This document shows, piece by piece, positions 10,232 to 19,366 of a stretch of DNA of 64,000 bases. Source of the stretch: Kiloniellaceae bacterium (GTDB lineage Bacteria > Pseudomonadota > Alphaproteobacteria > Kiloniellales > J153); contig JAJFGO010000021.1 of assembly GCA_021776095.1 (NCBI GenBank), positions 62,001 through 126,000 on the forward strand. Direction: 5' to 3'. The position numbers and the translations under genes are program-made. How positions within the stretch are numbered: the stretch's first letter is position 1; every line of letters begins with the position of its first letter. Under the pieces are notes generated by a model, which worked only from the letters and a program-made list of their open reading frames with translations, was not told the DNA's origin and searched no databases.

Positions 10232-10258
10232 CCAAACGGATGGGAACCATCCGTTTGG
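10232..10258. repeat. Perfect 12-bp inverted repeat with 3-base loop
   Basis: CCAAACGGATGG 10232-10243 pairs exactly with 10247-10258 around GAA. An outer GCGAC 10223-10227 can pair with GTCGC 10259-10263 across a bulge. On the reverse strand its apex reads TGGTTCCCA, the same as the hairpin at 10156, which suggests the two are related in design. Confidence 0.8.
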
Positions 10259-10302
10259 GTCGCACCATTAGGATGATCTCTTGGCATTTACGAAGCCACG
10301 AT

Positions 10303-10327
10303 CAAGGTAAAAACGCCATTTACCTTG
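10303..10327. repeat. 9-bp inverted repeat, possible operator
   Basis: CAAGGTAAA 10303-10311 and TTTACCTTG 10319-10327 are exact reverse complements with a 7-base spacer. It lies about 125 bases upstream of the lipoprotein gene, in AT-rich DNA. The spacing would suit either a dimeric repressor or a weak hairpin. Confidence 0.6.
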
Positions 10328-10450
10328 TTAAAAATCCAATACCTGACAATCTAAACTAGCTGAATATTCGGCTAAAATGTCGAATTCAACGAAGCATCAA
10401 GCAAAGTGTCATAAATTGGCCTTCGAACGTACCAAACGAAGGAACCGCCG

Positions 10451-10876
10451 ATGAAATGCCGCCGACATTGGCGCACACCCAGCGCAACGATCCTCGCTCT
10501 GGGACTGGCTTTTTCCGCCGGTGGCTGCGCTTTGGCGGAACAGGCGGAAATGCTCCTCATACGCCAGCAGAGCGTCCAGGATGCCCTGGTCACCACCGTG
10601 GCAGACGTGGAGAGCGCGAGCCCGGCCCTAGCCCAACAGCTCTACCTGCTGGAAGATGACCTCTACGCCGCCTGCGATCGCCTGCGCGAAGCGGGCCAGC
10701 GCCGGCTTGAGGGGCGGGAGGTCGATTCCGGCTTGAAGTGGCAGGTCATAACCACGCTGAACAAATGCGAATCGACCACCAGCGCGATCGAACGTATGGT
10801 CCAGAAGGCCGAACGCGGCGATATCGACGCCCTTCAGATCACCGGGATCCAGACGAGCGGCTACGACCGCAACTGA
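10451..10876 (+). CDS. Small predicted lipoprotein, function unknown
   Basis: A 141-residue protein with a basic start (MKCRRHWR), a hydrophobic stretch [15 protein letters not shown] and a plausible lipobox AGGC with the acylated Cys at about residue 26. The mature part is almost entirely helical and charged ([36 protein letters not shown]) with two cysteines. I do not recognise the family. ATG 10451 follows AAGGAACCGCCG, a good ribosome site. It stands alone after the hairpin-rich region. A CGGCCC/GGGCCG hairpin around an A-run lies directly after the stop. Confidence 0.6.
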   Translation: MKCRRHWRTPSATILALGLAFSAGGCALAEQAEMLLIRQQSVQDALVTTVADVESASPALAQQLYLLEDDLYAACDRLREAGQRRLEGREVDSGLKWQVITTLNKCESTTSAIERMVQKAERGDIDALQITGIQTSGYDRN

Positions 10877-11000
10877 GTCCCCGGCCCTAAAAAGGGGCCG
10901 TCCTAAGCCCTGTTCGGGCGCCATATCCCTTCCTATATCAAGTAGGCCGCTTTCGAGACGATGGCGGCACCTGCTTAACGTAGCCTGGGGATATGCCGAG

Positions 11001-11432
11001 ATGAGCGACGACACCAGCCGGGAAAAACTCCGGAAGCCGGACCAGGAATGGCAGCGCCAACTGACTCCGGAGCAATTCCGGGTGACTCGCCTGAAAGGGA
11101 CCGAGCGGGCCTTCAGCGGCCAATACAACGACTGCAAGATCGCGGGCACCTATCATTGCGTGTGCTGTGGCGAGCCCTTATTCTCGTCCCAGGCGAAATT
11201 CGATTCGGGCACCGGCTGGCCGTCGTTCGTCCAGCCGATCGGCCCGGCGGCGGTCGAGACGGAAACCGATCGCACTCTTTGGATGGTGCGCACCGAGGTT
11301 ATGTGCGCGCGTTGCGACGCGCACCTGGGCCATGTCTTCGACGATGGCCCGGCACCGACCGGACAGCGGTACTGCATGAACTCCCAGGCGCTGACCTTGA
11401 AGCCGGCCCCGGAAGAACCGCCGGGCGACTGA
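11001..11432 (+). CDS. msrB: Peptide-methionine (R)-S-oxide reductase
   Basis: A 143-residue SelR-domain enzyme that repairs the R-diastereomer of methionine sulfoxide using thioredoxin. Visible are the zinc-binding CxxC pairs (CVCC near residue 53, CARC near residue 98), the family hallmark DSGTGWPSF, and the catalytic cysteine in RYCMNSQAL near the C-terminus. No signal peptide is present, so it is cytoplasmic. The length is typical of a stand-alone MsrB. The region before it has no strong ribosome site; ATG 11001 is chosen because homology starts soon after. Confidence 0.95.
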   Translation: MSDDTSREKLRKPDQEWQRQLTPEQFRVTRLKGTERAFSGQYNDCKIAGTYHCVCCGEPLFSSQAKFDSGTGWPSFVQPIGPAAVETETDRTLWMVRTEVMCARCDAHLGHVFDDGPAPTGQRYCMNSQALTLKPAPEEPPGD

Positions 11433-11680
11433 TTGAGGGCGAAGGATCGGCCCAGGCCTCTGTTTCGTTGAAAATCTCATCATCTAGGCGCATGTAAGGG
11501 TCTGGCGTCCGCAGCCCCAGAAATCTGCACGCGCGCCTCGAACGCGCGCCCCCGAACGTTATCCCCCAAGTGCGATTCCTGGGGTATGGTCCCCGGGCCG
11601 CGCTGGTGGGGTTGCAGCCACTGGGACAGACAAATCCAGGAACGAACCGGCCGCGCCGGGAAGGAACCGAGACAGTCCCA

Positions 11681-12646
11681 ATGCAGTATGTTCTCGTGGC
11701 GGCTGGACTCGCACTATTGCTCCTTGGTGGAGAGATGTTGGTTCGGGGCGCGGTCGACCTGGCGCGCAAGCTGGGCGTTTCGCCCCTGGTCATCGGCTTG
11801 ACCATCGTCGCCTACGGAACCAGCGCGCCGGAGCTCTTGGTGAGCTTGGAGGCCAGTCTCTCCGGCTCGCCGGGCATCGCTGTCGGCAACGTGGTCGGAT
11901 CGAACATTGCCAATATCCTACTGATTGTCGGCTGCAGCGCGCTGATTTATCCGATCGCCTGCACCGGCGGTTCGATCAACTTCAATGCCGTGATGGTGCT
12001 GGCCGCCACCGCGCTTCTGGTAGTTTTGGGCTACACCGGCGCGATCACACCTTGGGCCGCCATGCCCATGCTGGGCCTCTTGATCGTGTTCACCGTCTAT
12101 AGCTATCGCACCAGCCGGGGGGACGCGGCGGCCGCGGCGGCCGCCCTTGACGCCGAAGGCTTCGAAAACGGCACTAAGCCCGTGCCCAAGATGGTTCTGA
12201 TCCTGATCGCGGGCATTGCCGGGGTGGTTTTGGGCAGCCATCTGCTGGTCACCGGGGCGGTCGGCCTGGCACGTAGCCATGGCATCTCAGAGACCACCAT
12301 CGGTCTGACCCTGGTCGCCCTCGGCACGTCCCTGCCCGAATTGGCGACTGCGGTGGTTGCCGCCTACCGGCGCCAGTCGGATGTCGCCCTAGGCAATGTA
12401 GTCGGATCGAACCTGTTCAATATCCTGGGCATCATGGGCATCGTGCCCCTGTTCGGATCGCTACCCGTAGCGGCCGAGGTGGTGGCATTCGATTTTTGGG
12501 TCATGATGGGCGCGACCGTCGTCTTCGTCGCCTGGAGTACATATTGCGGCAGTATCGGGCGGGTCGGGGCGAGCCTGTTCCTGGTGTGCTATCTGGCCTA
12601 CATCGGCTGTCACTATTTCGGCGTTTCGGCCATGGCAATGAACTAA
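11681..12646 (+). CDS. Calcium/sodium antiporter (CaCA family, YrbG-like)
   Basis: A 321-residue integral membrane protein of about ten helices with the two inverted alpha-repeats of cation/Ca2+ exchangers: GLTIVAYGTSAPELLVS near residue 43 with GNVVGSNIANILLI, and GLTLVALGTSLPELATA near residue 208 with GNVVGSNLFNILGI. The Glu of each PEL motif and the GNVVGSN Asn residues coordinate the ion. A charged, alanine-rich loop separates the halves. ATG 11681 follows an AAGGAA about 14 bases upstream; the open frame further upstream (to 11570) is not membrane-like. Confidence 0.9.
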   Translation: MQYVLVAAGLALLLLGGEMLVRGAVDLARKLGVSPLVIGLTIVAYGTSAPELLVSLEASLSGSPGIAVGNVVGSNIANILLIVGCSALIYPIACTGGSINFNAVMVLAATALLVVLGYTGAITPWAAMPMLGLLIVFTVYSYRTSRGDAAAAAAALDAEGFENGTKPVPKMVLILIAGIAGVVLGSHLLVTGAVGLARSHGISETTIGLTLVALGTSLPELATAVVAAYRRQSDVALGNVVGSNLFNILGIMGIVPLFGSLPVAAEVVAFDFWVMMGATVVFVAWSTYCGSIGRVGASLFLVCYLAYIGCHYFGVSAMAMN

Positions 12647-12725
12647 ATCGGATTGCTAACCATGGGAACCGCCGCCGGGCGCTTGTACAGCGCGGCGTCA
12701 TTTTGCATTCTCTAGACGGTCTCAC

Positions 12726-13520
12726 ATGGCAACGTCGCCCCGCACCCCGCACCCGGATACTTACCCGCGCACCGCCCTGGTCACCGGCGCGGCCCGGCGC
12801 GTCGGCCGCGCCATGGCGCTGGACCTGGCGCGCGCCGGCTGGGCCGTGGCGGTGCATTGTCACGACTCCCGCGCGGCGGCCGAGGAAACCGCCGCGGAGA
12901 TCGCGGCAGCCGGCGGCCGCGCAGAGGTCTTGCAGGCCAACTTGGCCCAAGAAAGCGAAGCGGCGGCGTTGATACCGCGCGCGGTGGCGGCGCTGGGCCC
13001 GCTCGGCTGCCTGGTCAATAACGCCTCGGTCTTCGAGTTGGACACCGCGGCCAGCGCCGACCGTGCGAGCTGGGATCGCCATATCGAGCCCAACCTGCGC
13101 GCGCCCCTGGTCTTGGCCCAAAGCTTTGCCCACGCCTTGCCCCAGGATCAGGGCGGCGTGATCGTCAACATGCTGGACCAAAGGGTGTGGAACCTGACGC
13201 CCTATTTCCTCAGCTACAGCGTCACCAAGTCGGCGCTCTGGACGCTGACCCGCACCCTCGCCCTGGCCTTGGCGCCGCAGATCCGGGTCAATGGCATCGG
13301 GCCGGGGCCGGCCCTGCCGAGCCCGCGCCAGAGCGACGCGCAGTTCGCCCGGCAATGCGCCCTCATGCCGCTCGGCCGGGGCACCTCGCCCGAGGAAATC
13401 TGCACCGCGCTTCGCTTCATTCTCGATGCCAAATCCATGACCGGGCAGATGATCGCCCTGGACGGCGGTCAGCATCTCGGCTGGACGCAACCGGGACAAG
13501 CCGACGTGCCGCCCGAATAG
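12726..13520 (+). CDS. SDR-family oxidoreductase, pteridine-reductase-like
   Basis: A 264-residue short-chain dehydrogenase/reductase. The cofactor loop is VTGAARRVGRAMA (TGxxxRxG), the NADPH-type variant shared with dihydromonapterin/pteridine reductases (FolM/PTR1) rather than the common TGxxxGIG. NNAS and the catalytic YSVTK (YxxxK) follow, with GPGPALPSPRQ and the C-terminal GQMIALDGGQHLGW characteristic of the pteridine-reductase branch. The likely role is reduction of dihydro- to tetrahydropterin or folate, but this is inference from motif type. It stands 79 bp after the antiporter, and the ATG at 12726 lacks a strong ribosome site. Confidence 0.75.
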   Translation: MATSPRTPHPDTYPRTALVTGAARRVGRAMALDLARAGWAVAVHCHDSRAAAEETAAEIAAAGGRAEVLQANLAQESEAAALIPRAVAALGPLGCLVNNASVFELDTAASADRASWDRHIEPNLRAPLVLAQSFAHALPQDQGGVIVNMLDQRVWNLTPYFLSYSVTKSALWTLTRTLALALAPQIRVNGIGPGPALPSPRQSDAQFARQCALMPLGRGTSPEEICTALRFILDAKSMTGQMIALDGGQHLGWTQPGQADVPPE

Positions 13521-13966
13521 CCCAGTACCGGCCTTGACAGGGGCCCGTGGCGCGAGCAGGTGCCTAAGGGCGGCCAGTGTAGATGACCTGGCCGCCGCAG
13601 GCCGCCGCCTTCGCTCGAACCTTCAAGCCGGGAGCTAAGGCCTTGCGGAATCGAAGAATCCTCGACCCCGGCCCGTGCAAGTTTTGCACAGGACACGAAA
13701 CACCCCGGCGGGAGTCGGTAAGGCGCGGCGATATTTTCGAATTTTACTGTTTGTTTACTATTGCTTTCGATTTTACCCCTATATATCAGCACATTAAAAA
13801 TTATGGCTAAAAAATAGGCAAACCGAGACAAGGTGAGGTTTCACTAGGGTGACACAGCCAAACCCAAGGCTCTTCCACAACCTTATCCACACGATTCGTG
13901 GAAATCTCGGCGCGCGGGCTGAGGTGTGGTTGAGCAAGCCGGATTTCTCTACCGGAACGGGGTACG
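13521..13966. promoter_or_regulatory. 446-bp intergenic region upstream of uvrC
   Basis: No supported gene. A GTGCAA/TTGCAC inverted repeat (13675-13680 and 13684-13689) lies mid-way. The stretch 13740-13830 is AT-rich with TATATATC around 13780-13787, a likely promoter zone for uvrC; the exact -35 element is unclear. Confidence 0.35.
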
Positions 13967-16000
13967 ATGGCTGAGCGGCCGACATCGGGGCGCCGGGGCG
14001 GCAAGCCGCCCGCGCATGATCCGTCCGCCGGCGGCAAGCGCTCGGCCATGAAGCCGGAGGCCGATCCCGGCGACGGGCCGACCCGCGAATCCTGGCCGGA
14101 AGCGGGGCGGCGCGCCATGAGCGAACGCACGCCCGCACCGCATGGGGAATTGGCGCGCGGCACCGCGGTCATCGCCGAGGCCTTGAAGACCCTGCCGGGC
14201 AGCCCGGGGGTCTACCGCATGCTCGACCGGCGCGGCGACGCGCTTTACGTCGGCAAGGCGAATAACCTGAAGAAACGGGTATCGAGCTATTGCCAGACCG
14301 GCAATCTGCCGCACCGTCTGCAGCGCATGGTGGCGGCGACAGCGTCCCTCGAGGTCGTCACCACCCACACCGAAACCGAGGCGTTGCTGCTCGAAAGCAA
14401 TCTGATCAAGCGCCTGATGCCCCGTTACAACGTGCTGCTGCGCGACGACAAATCGTTTCCCTATATCCTGATCGCCAGCGACCACGCCTTTCCGCAGATC
14501 GTCAAGCATCGCGGCGCGCGCAACCGCCCGGGCGCTTACTTCGGCCCCTTCGCCTCGGCCGGCGCGGTCAATCGCACCGTGACCGCCCTGGAGAAGGCGT
14601 TCCTGCTGCGCTCATGCAGCGACAGCGTGTTCTCGGCCCGTACCCGGCCGTGCCTGATGTATCAGATCAAACGCTGCGCGGCGCCCTGCGTCGGGCACAT
14701 CGGCGAGGCCGACTATGGCGAACTGGTGGGCCAGACCCAGGATTTCCTGACCGGCCGCTCGCACGGCATGCAGCAGCGCCTGGCCGGCGCCATGCAAGCC
14801 TCCTCCGACCGCCAGGACTATGAAAGCGCCGCGGTCTATCGCGACCGGATCCGGGCGCTGACCCAGATCCAATCTCGCCAAGACATCAACCTTGAAGGCC
14901 TGGACGACGCAGATGTGGTGGTCGCGCACCAGGACGCGGGCGAAACCGCGATCCAAGTTTTCTTTTTCCGCGCCGGGCGCAACTACGGCAACCGGGCCTA
15001 TTTCCCGCGCCATGATAAATCGCTCTCGCCGCAAGCCGTGCTCAGCGCCTTCGTGCCGCAATTCTACGACAACAAGCCGACACCCAAGCTGATCCTGCTC
15101 AGCCACCCGCTTAGCGACCAGGCCTTGATCGCGGCGGCGCTTTCGGTGCGGGCCGGCCGCAAGGTCGCTTTGCTTAACCCCGCGCGCGGTCCCAAGCGTA
15201 AGCTGGTCGAGCATGCCTTGAGCAATGCTCGCGATGCCATGGGCCGCCGTCTGGCGGAAAGTTCCGCCCAACGCGAACTTCTGGAAGGCCTGGCCGAGCG
15301 CCTTGGCCTGGATTCCACGCCGGAGCGGATCGAAGTTTACGACAACAGCCACATCCAAGGCAGCGATCCCTACGGCGCCATGATCGTGGCCGGGCCCGAG
15401 GGCTTCGTGAAAGGCGCCTACCGCAAGTTTCGGATCAAGCAGGCCCTCAACCCGGATGGCGGGGACGACTACGCCATGATGCGCGAGGTCCTGACCCGGC
15501 GCTTTTCCCGCGCCCTCAAGGAAGACCCGGAGCGCGCCAGCGATCAGTGGCCGGGCCTGCTTTTGATCGACGGCGGCCGCGGGCAGCTTTCCAGCGTGCA
15601 AGAGGTTCTGGGCGATCTCGGCCTCAGCGATATCCCGGTCGCCGGTATTGCCAAGGGGCCGGAGCGCAACGCCGGGCGGGAACAAATCTATCTGCCGGAA
15701 CGCCCCCGGCCGCTACTGTTGGAGCCGCGCGACCCGGTGCTCTATTTCCTGCAGCGCCTGCGCGACGAGGCCCATCGTTTCGTCATCGGCAGCCATCGCG
15801 CCGGGCGCACCAAGGCGCGGCTGCGATCCGTCCTCGACGGGGTGCCCGGCATCGGTCCGAAACGCAAGAAGGCCCTCTTGCACCGCTTCGGATCGGCCCA
15901 GGCGGCGGCCCGCGCCGGGCTGGCCGATCTAGAATCGGTCGACGGCATTAACAAAGTTGTTGCGAAAAAGATTTACGATTACTTCCATACGGATAGCTGA
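13967..16000 (+). CDS. uvrC: Excinuclease ABC subunit C
   Basis: A 677-residue dual-incision nuclease of nucleotide excision repair. It has an N-terminal GIY-YIG nuclease (LPGSPGVYRML and ALYVGKANNLKKRV), a cysteine-rich segment, a UVR domain (QDYESAAVYRDRIRAL), an RNase H-like second nuclease (VYDNSHIQGSDPYGAMIV, LLLIDGGRGQL) and tandem helix-hairpin-helix motifs at the end (VPGIGPKRKKALL, VDGINKVVAKKIYDYF). About 70 poorly conserved basic residues precede the nuclease, longer than usual. ATG 13967 has GGAACGGGG upstream, but ATG 14118 would give a more typical length. pgsA and the molybdopterin genes follow on the same strand. Confidence 0.96.
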   Translation: MAERPTSGRRGGKPPAHDPSAGGKRSAMKPEADPGDGPTRESWPEAGRRAMSERTPAPHGELARGTAVIAEALKTLPGSPGVYRMLDRRGDALYVGKANNLKKRVSSYCQTGNLPHRLQRMVAATASLEVVTTHTETEALLLESNLIKRLMPRYNVLLRDDKSFPYILIASDHAFPQIVKHRGARNRPGAYFGPFASAGAVNRTVTALEKAFLLRSCSDSVFSARTRPCLMYQIKRCAAPCVGHIGEADYGELVGQTQDFLTGRSHGMQQRLAGAMQASSDRQDYESAAVYRDRIRALTQIQSRQDINLEGLDDADVVVAHQDAGETAIQVFFFRAGRNYGNRAYFPRHDKSLSPQAVLSAFVPQFYDNKPTPKLILLSHPLSDQALIAAALSVRAGRKVALLNPARGPKRKLVEHALSNARDAMGRRLAESSAQRELLEGLAERLGLDSTPERIEVYDNSHIQGSDPYGAMIVAGPEGFVKGAYRKFRIKQALNPDGGDDYAMMREVLTRRFSRALKEDPERASDQWPGLLLIDGGRGQLSSVQEVLGDLGLSDIPVAGIAKGPERNAGREQIYLPERPRPLLLEPRDPVLYFLQRLRDEAHRFVIGSHRAGRTKARLRSVLDGVPGIGPKRKKALLHRFGSAQAAARAGLADLESVDGINKVVAKKIYDYFHTDS

Positions 16001-16146
16001 GCCGCCCCGCCACGACGCGGGGGTGGCCGCGCGATTCGCCGTGCCGCGCGCTTGCGCCCCGACCCAGGGCATGTTTTAGAAAGGTGCGGGGCTTTGATGG
16101 ATCCGATTTGCCGGACAAGAAATCGCGTACCGGCCCCTGGACTCGC

Positions 16147-16704
16147 ATGATGCTTACCAACCTGCCCAATCTTCTGACCTTATCGCGCATCGCCGCGATT
16201 CCGGTGCTGGTGGTGTTGCTGTTTTTTGACGATCCGGTCATGCGCTGGATCTGCCTGGGCGTGTTCAGCGTGGCGGGCGCGACCGACTATTTCGACGGCT
16301 ATCTGGCCCGGCATCGCAATGAAGTCTCGCCCATGGGCCGTTTTCTGGACCCGATCGCCGACAAGCTGCTGGTGGTCAGCGTGATCGTCATGCTGATCGC
16401 GATCCAACAGGTCGCGGGCCTGGTTGTGATCGCGGCCCTGGTCATCCTGTGCCGCGAGATTATGGTCTCGGGCCTGCGGGAGTTCCTGGCGGAGATCAAG
16501 GTCCCCTTGCCGGTCAGCAAGCTGGCGAAATGGAAAACCGCGATTCAGATGATCGCCCTGGGCTTCCTGATCGTCGGTCAGGATGCCGGCCCCGCCATCC
16601 TGCCCATGGAGATCATCGGCGATACCGGCCTGTGGATCGCCGCGATCCTGACCCTGGTCACCGGCTACGACTATCTGGCGCGCGGCCTGGAACACATGAA
16701 CTGA
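16147..16704 (+). CDS. pgsA: CDP-diacylglycerol-glycerol-3-phosphate 3-phosphatidyltransferase
   Basis: A 185-residue inner-membrane enzyme making phosphatidylglycerophosphate, the first committed step to phosphatidylglycerol and cardiolipin. The CDP-alcohol phosphotransferase motif DGYLARHRNEVSPMG, then RFLDPIADK, is intact (DGx2ARx8Gx3Dx3D). Four to six transmembrane helices follow. The start is uncertain: ATG 16147 places NLPNLLTLSRIAAIP at the N-terminus as in relatives, whereas GTG 16084 would add 21 hydrophilic residues. It lies 146 bp after uvrC, an order common in proteobacteria. Confidence 0.92.
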   Translation: MMLTNLPNLLTLSRIAAIPVLVVLLFFDDPVMRWICLGVFSVAGATDYFDGYLARHRNEVSPMGRFLDPIADKLLVVSVIVMLIAIQQVAGLVVIAALVILCREIMVSGLREFLAEIKVPLPVSKLAKWKTAIQMIALGFLIVGQDAGPAILPMEIIGDTGLWIAAILTLVTGYDYLARGLEHMN

Positions 16705-16802
16705 GCGACGGGGGCCGCTAAGACCCCAGCGACCCAGCGGTTGACTTTCCGCCGCGACACCGCCTTGCTATGCGCCATGAAAACGACCCCTAGGAACAAC
16801 GG

Positions 16803-17336
16803 GTGACCGGCCCGGGTATGAAGTTCTTCGGCCTGGCCGGGTGGAGCGGCAGCGGCAAGACGACGCTGTTGCGCGCCCTGATTCCGGCCCTGGTTGGGCG
16901 CGGCCTCAGCGTCTCGACCATGAAGCACGCGCACCACAACTTCGATGTCGACGAACCCGGCAAGGATTCATACGAGCACCGCCAAGCTGGCGCCAGCGAG
17001 GTCATGGTGTCCTCGGCCAACCGTTGGGCCCTCATGCACGAGCTTCGCGGCGCGCCGGAGCCGGGCAGCGCAGACTTGCTGCGCCAAATGTCGCCGGTCG
17101 ATCTGGTGCTGATCGAAGGCTTCAAGACCGAGAACCACCAGAAGCTGGAGGTCCACCGCCCGGCTCTGGGCAAGCCGGCGCTCTATCCCGAGGACCCCAA
17201 CATCGTGGCTGTGGCCAGCGACGAGGTTATCGCGGGCCTCACCCTGCCCCGCTTCGACCTCAACGACGTCGAGGCCATCGCCGACTTCGTGATCGCGCAT
17301 TGCGGGCTGGCAAGCCGCGCGCGCGAGCGGGCCTAA
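16803..17336 (+). CDS. mobB: Molybdopterin-guanine dinucleotide biosynthesis protein B
   Basis: A 177-residue P-loop GTPase that assists MobA in attaching GMP to molybdopterin. Visible are Walker A GWSGSGKTTLL near residue 13, a His-rich switch region (MKHAHHNFDVD), DSYEHRQAGA, and VDLVLIEGFKTENHQKLEVHRP near residue 100, all typical of MobB. GTG 16803 has AGGA about 9 bases upstream; ATG 16818 is an alternative. It begins a four-gene molybdenum cofactor run (mobB-moeA-moaD-moaE) with 2-base spacing to moeA. Confidence 0.92.
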   Translation: MTGPGMKFFGLAGWSGSGKTTLLRALIPALVGRGLSVSTMKHAHHNFDVDEPGKDSYEHRQAGASEVMVSSANRWALMHELRGAPEPGSADLLRQMSPVDLVLIEGFKTENHQKLEVHRPALGKPALYPEDPNIVAVASDEVIAGLTLPRFDLNDVEAIADFVIAHCGLASRARERA

Positions 17337-17338
17337 GC

Positions 17339-18610
17339 ATGGCGCAACTCAGCGACGACTGTTTCGCTCAGGACGGCCGCCTGATGCGGGTCGCCGAGGC
17401 GCGCGCGCTCCTGGAGCGGGTCATCGTCCCAATCGGCGCGGCGGAGCCGGTGCCGCTGCACGGGGCCTTGGGGCGCATCCTGCTGGAGGATATCGTCGCC
17501 GGCCATGACGTGCCGCCGCGCGACAATTCCGCGGTCGACGGCTACGCAATCTATTTCGACGATCTGAACCCGGACGCCGAGACCGCGCTGCCGGTCACCG
17601 GGCGCGCCGCCGCCGGCCACCCGCTGGAGCGCCCGGCGCGGCGCGGCGCGGCGGTGCGCATCTTTACCGGCGCCGCCATGCCGGCAGGCTCGGACCAAGG
17701 GGCCCCGGATACGGTCATGATGCAGGAGGATTGCCGCCTGGACGGCGACACCGTGGTCGTCGCCCCGGGCATCAAGCGCGGCGCCAACCGGCGCGCGGCC
17801 GGCGAGGATATCGCGGCCGGCGCCACGGTGCTGCGCGCAGGCCGACGCCTGCGCCCGCAAGACTTGGGCCAGGCCGCCGCGGCCGGGCGGCGCGAGGTCT
17901 TGGTGGCCAAGCCCCTGCGGGTCGCCTTGTTCTCCACCGGGGATGAGTTGCGCGAGCCGGGCGCCGCGCTCGACCCCGGCTGCATCTACGATTCCAACCG
18001 TGCTACTATTCACGGCCTGCTCGCCGGGCTGGGCTGCGCGGTCGACGACCTGGGCATCCTGGCCGACCGGGCCGAGACCATTCGCGCCGCCCTGGACACA
18101 GCGGCCCAGGATCACGACCTCATCGTCACCTCGGGCGGTGTCTCGGTCGGCGAAGAGGACCATGTCAAGCCGGCGGTCGAGGCCCTGGGCAAGCTTCACT
18201 TTTGGCGCCTGGCGATCAAGCCGGGCCGGCCTTTGGCGCTCGGCCAGGTCGGCGCGGTGCCTTTCGTCGGCCTGCCGGGCAATCCGGTCGCGGTCATGGT
18301 CACCTTCCTGACCATGGTGCGCCCCATGATTCTGCGTCTTCTGGGCGGCGACGCGCCCGTGCCGCGCAGCTTCAAGGTGCGCGCCGATTTCGCCCACAAG
18401 AAAAAGAAAGATCGGCGCGAATGGCTGCGGGTCCGCCTGAGCGGCGACGGGCCCGAGAATTGGCTGGCCCACAAGTTCCCACGCGAGGGTGCGGGCATTC
18501 TGAGTTCCCTGGTCGAGGCCGACGGCCTGGTCGAACTGCCCGAGGATTTGACCCGGCTGGAGCCCGGCACCATGGTAGACTTTCTGCCCTTCAGCGAGGT
18601 CACGACGTGA
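17339..18610 (+). CDS. moeA: Molybdopterin molybdenumtransferase
   Basis: A 423-residue enzyme that inserts molybdate into adenylylated molybdopterin. The N-terminal domain has PPRDNSAVDGYAI, domain III includes ALFSTGDEL, YDSNRATIHGLL and VTSGGVSVGEEDHVKP, and LAIKPGRPLALGQ with FVGLPGNPVAVMV completes the MPT-binding core. The C-terminal domain IV is basic. The ATG lies just after the mobB stop, and the stop overlaps moaD (GTGA), so the genes are translationally coupled. Confidence 0.96.
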   Translation: MAQLSDDCFAQDGRLMRVAEARALLERVIVPIGAAEPVPLHGALGRILLEDIVAGHDVPPRDNSAVDGYAIYFDDLNPDAETALPVTGRAAAGHPLERPARRGAAVRIFTGAAMPAGSDQGAPDTVMMQEDCRLDGDTVVVAPGIKRGANRRAAGEDIAAGATVLRAGRRLRPQDLGQAAAAGRREVLVAKPLRVALFSTGDELREPGAALDPGCIYDSNRATIHGLLAGLGCAVDDLGILADRAETIRAALDTAAQDHDLIVTSGGVSVGEEDHVKPAVEALGKLHFWRLAIKPGRPLALGQVGAVPFVGLPGNPVAVMVTFLTMVRPMILRLLGGDAPVPRSFKVRADFAHKKKKDRREWLRVRLSGDGPENWLAHKFPREGAGILSSLVEADGLVELPEDLTRLEPGTMVDFLPFSEVTT

Positions 18611-18858
18611 AGCTTTTGTATTTCGCCTGGCTCAAGACCAAGACCGGGGTCGCCGAGGAAGAGGTCGCGCCGCCGCCCGAGGTGACCACGGTGGCCGAGC
18701 TGCTCACCTGGCTGCAAAGCCGCGGCCCGGGCCACGCTGAAGCCCTTTCGGACCTGAACGCGCTCAAGGTCGCGGTCAACCAGGAATACGCCCGCCCGGA
18801 AGATCCCGTGGGTCCGGGCGACGAGGTAGCCTTCTTCCCCCCGGTCACCGGCGGTTGA
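18607..18858 (+). CDS. moaD: Molybdopterin synthase small subunit
   Basis: An 83-residue ubiquitin-like sulfur carrier ending in PPVTGG. The terminal Gly-Gly is adenylylated and converted to a thiocarboxylate that donates sulfur to precursor Z. The beta-grasp pattern begins KLLYFAWLK and contains VNQEYA and GDEVAFFPPV. GTG 18607 overlaps the moeA stop by 4 bases, which decides this start. moaE begins 4 bases after the stop, so the two subunits are made together. Confidence 0.93.
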   Translation: MKLLYFAWLKTKTGVAEEEVAPPPEVTTVAELLTWLQSRGPGHAEALSDLNALKVAVNQEYARPEDPVGPGDEVAFFPPVTGG

Positions 18859-18862
18859 CGCC

Positions 18863-19333
18863 ATGATCCGGGTTCAAGAAGAAGATTTCGACCTCGGCGC
18901 GGAGTTGGCTAAGCTGACCGCCGGCAACGCCAAGGTGGGCGGGCTCGCGGTCTTCGTCGGCTTGGTGCGCGATATGGCCGGCGCGCAAGACATCGGCGCC
19001 ATGACCCTGGAGCACTATCCGGGCATGACCGAGAAGATGCTGACGCGCGTCGAAGCCGAAGCGAATGAGCGTTGGCCGCTCGAGGCGAGCCTCATTATTC
19101 ACCGGGTCGGACGTCTGGAACCGGGCGATCAAATCGTCCTGGTCGCCGCCGCCAGCGCGCACCGCGAGGCCGCCTTCGAGGCCTGTCAGTTCCTGATCGA
19201 CTGGCTCAAAACCAAGGCGCCGTTCTGGAAGCTGGAAGAAACCGGCGACGGCGCCAAATGGGTCGAGGCCCGCGACAGCGACGACACCGCCACCGAACGC
19301 TGGCGTGCGCCCAAGACGGGCGCGGCGGAGTAA
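18863..19333 (+). CDS. moaE: Molybdopterin synthase catalytic subunit
   Basis: A 156-residue subunit which, with MoaD, converts cyclic pyranopterin monophosphate into molybdopterin. Conserved parts are GLAVFVGLVRD, TLEHYPGM, HRVGRLEPGDQIVLVAAASAHREAAFEACQ and the catalytic lysine segment LKTKAPFWKLE. The C-terminus runs about 25 residues beyond the family core. It ends the molybdenum cofactor run and is convergent with ilvE. Confidence 0.95.
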   Translation: MIRVQEEDFDLGAELAKLTAGNAKVGGLAVFVGLVRDMAGAQDIGAMTLEHYPGMTEKMLTRVEAEANERWPLEASLIIHRVGRLEPGDQIVLVAAASAHREAAFEACQFLIDWLKTKAPFWKLEETGDGAKWVEARDSDDTATERWRAPKTGAAE

Positions 19334-19366
19334 GGGTCCTTTCGCGCGCTCCTAAGCCATCCGCCC

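Larger units (their letters stand above)
9989..10450. promoter_or_regulatory. 462-bp intergenic region rich in perfect hairpins
   Basis: No convincing gene. Near gloB are small hairpins (CCGGAT 10043-10048 with ATCCGG 10052-10057). In the middle are three perfect inverted repeats, listed separately. The last 130 bases become AT-rich and presumably carry the promoter of the lipoprotein gene at 10451. Confidence 0.5.

Noticed and set aside
14612-15685. 357-codon minus-strand open frame across uvrC
   Set aside because: Antisense shadow of uvrC with no recognisable motif; uvrC itself is complete and well conserved.
17333-18472. 379-codon minus-strand open frame across moeA
   Set aside because: Antisense shadow of moeA with biased composition.
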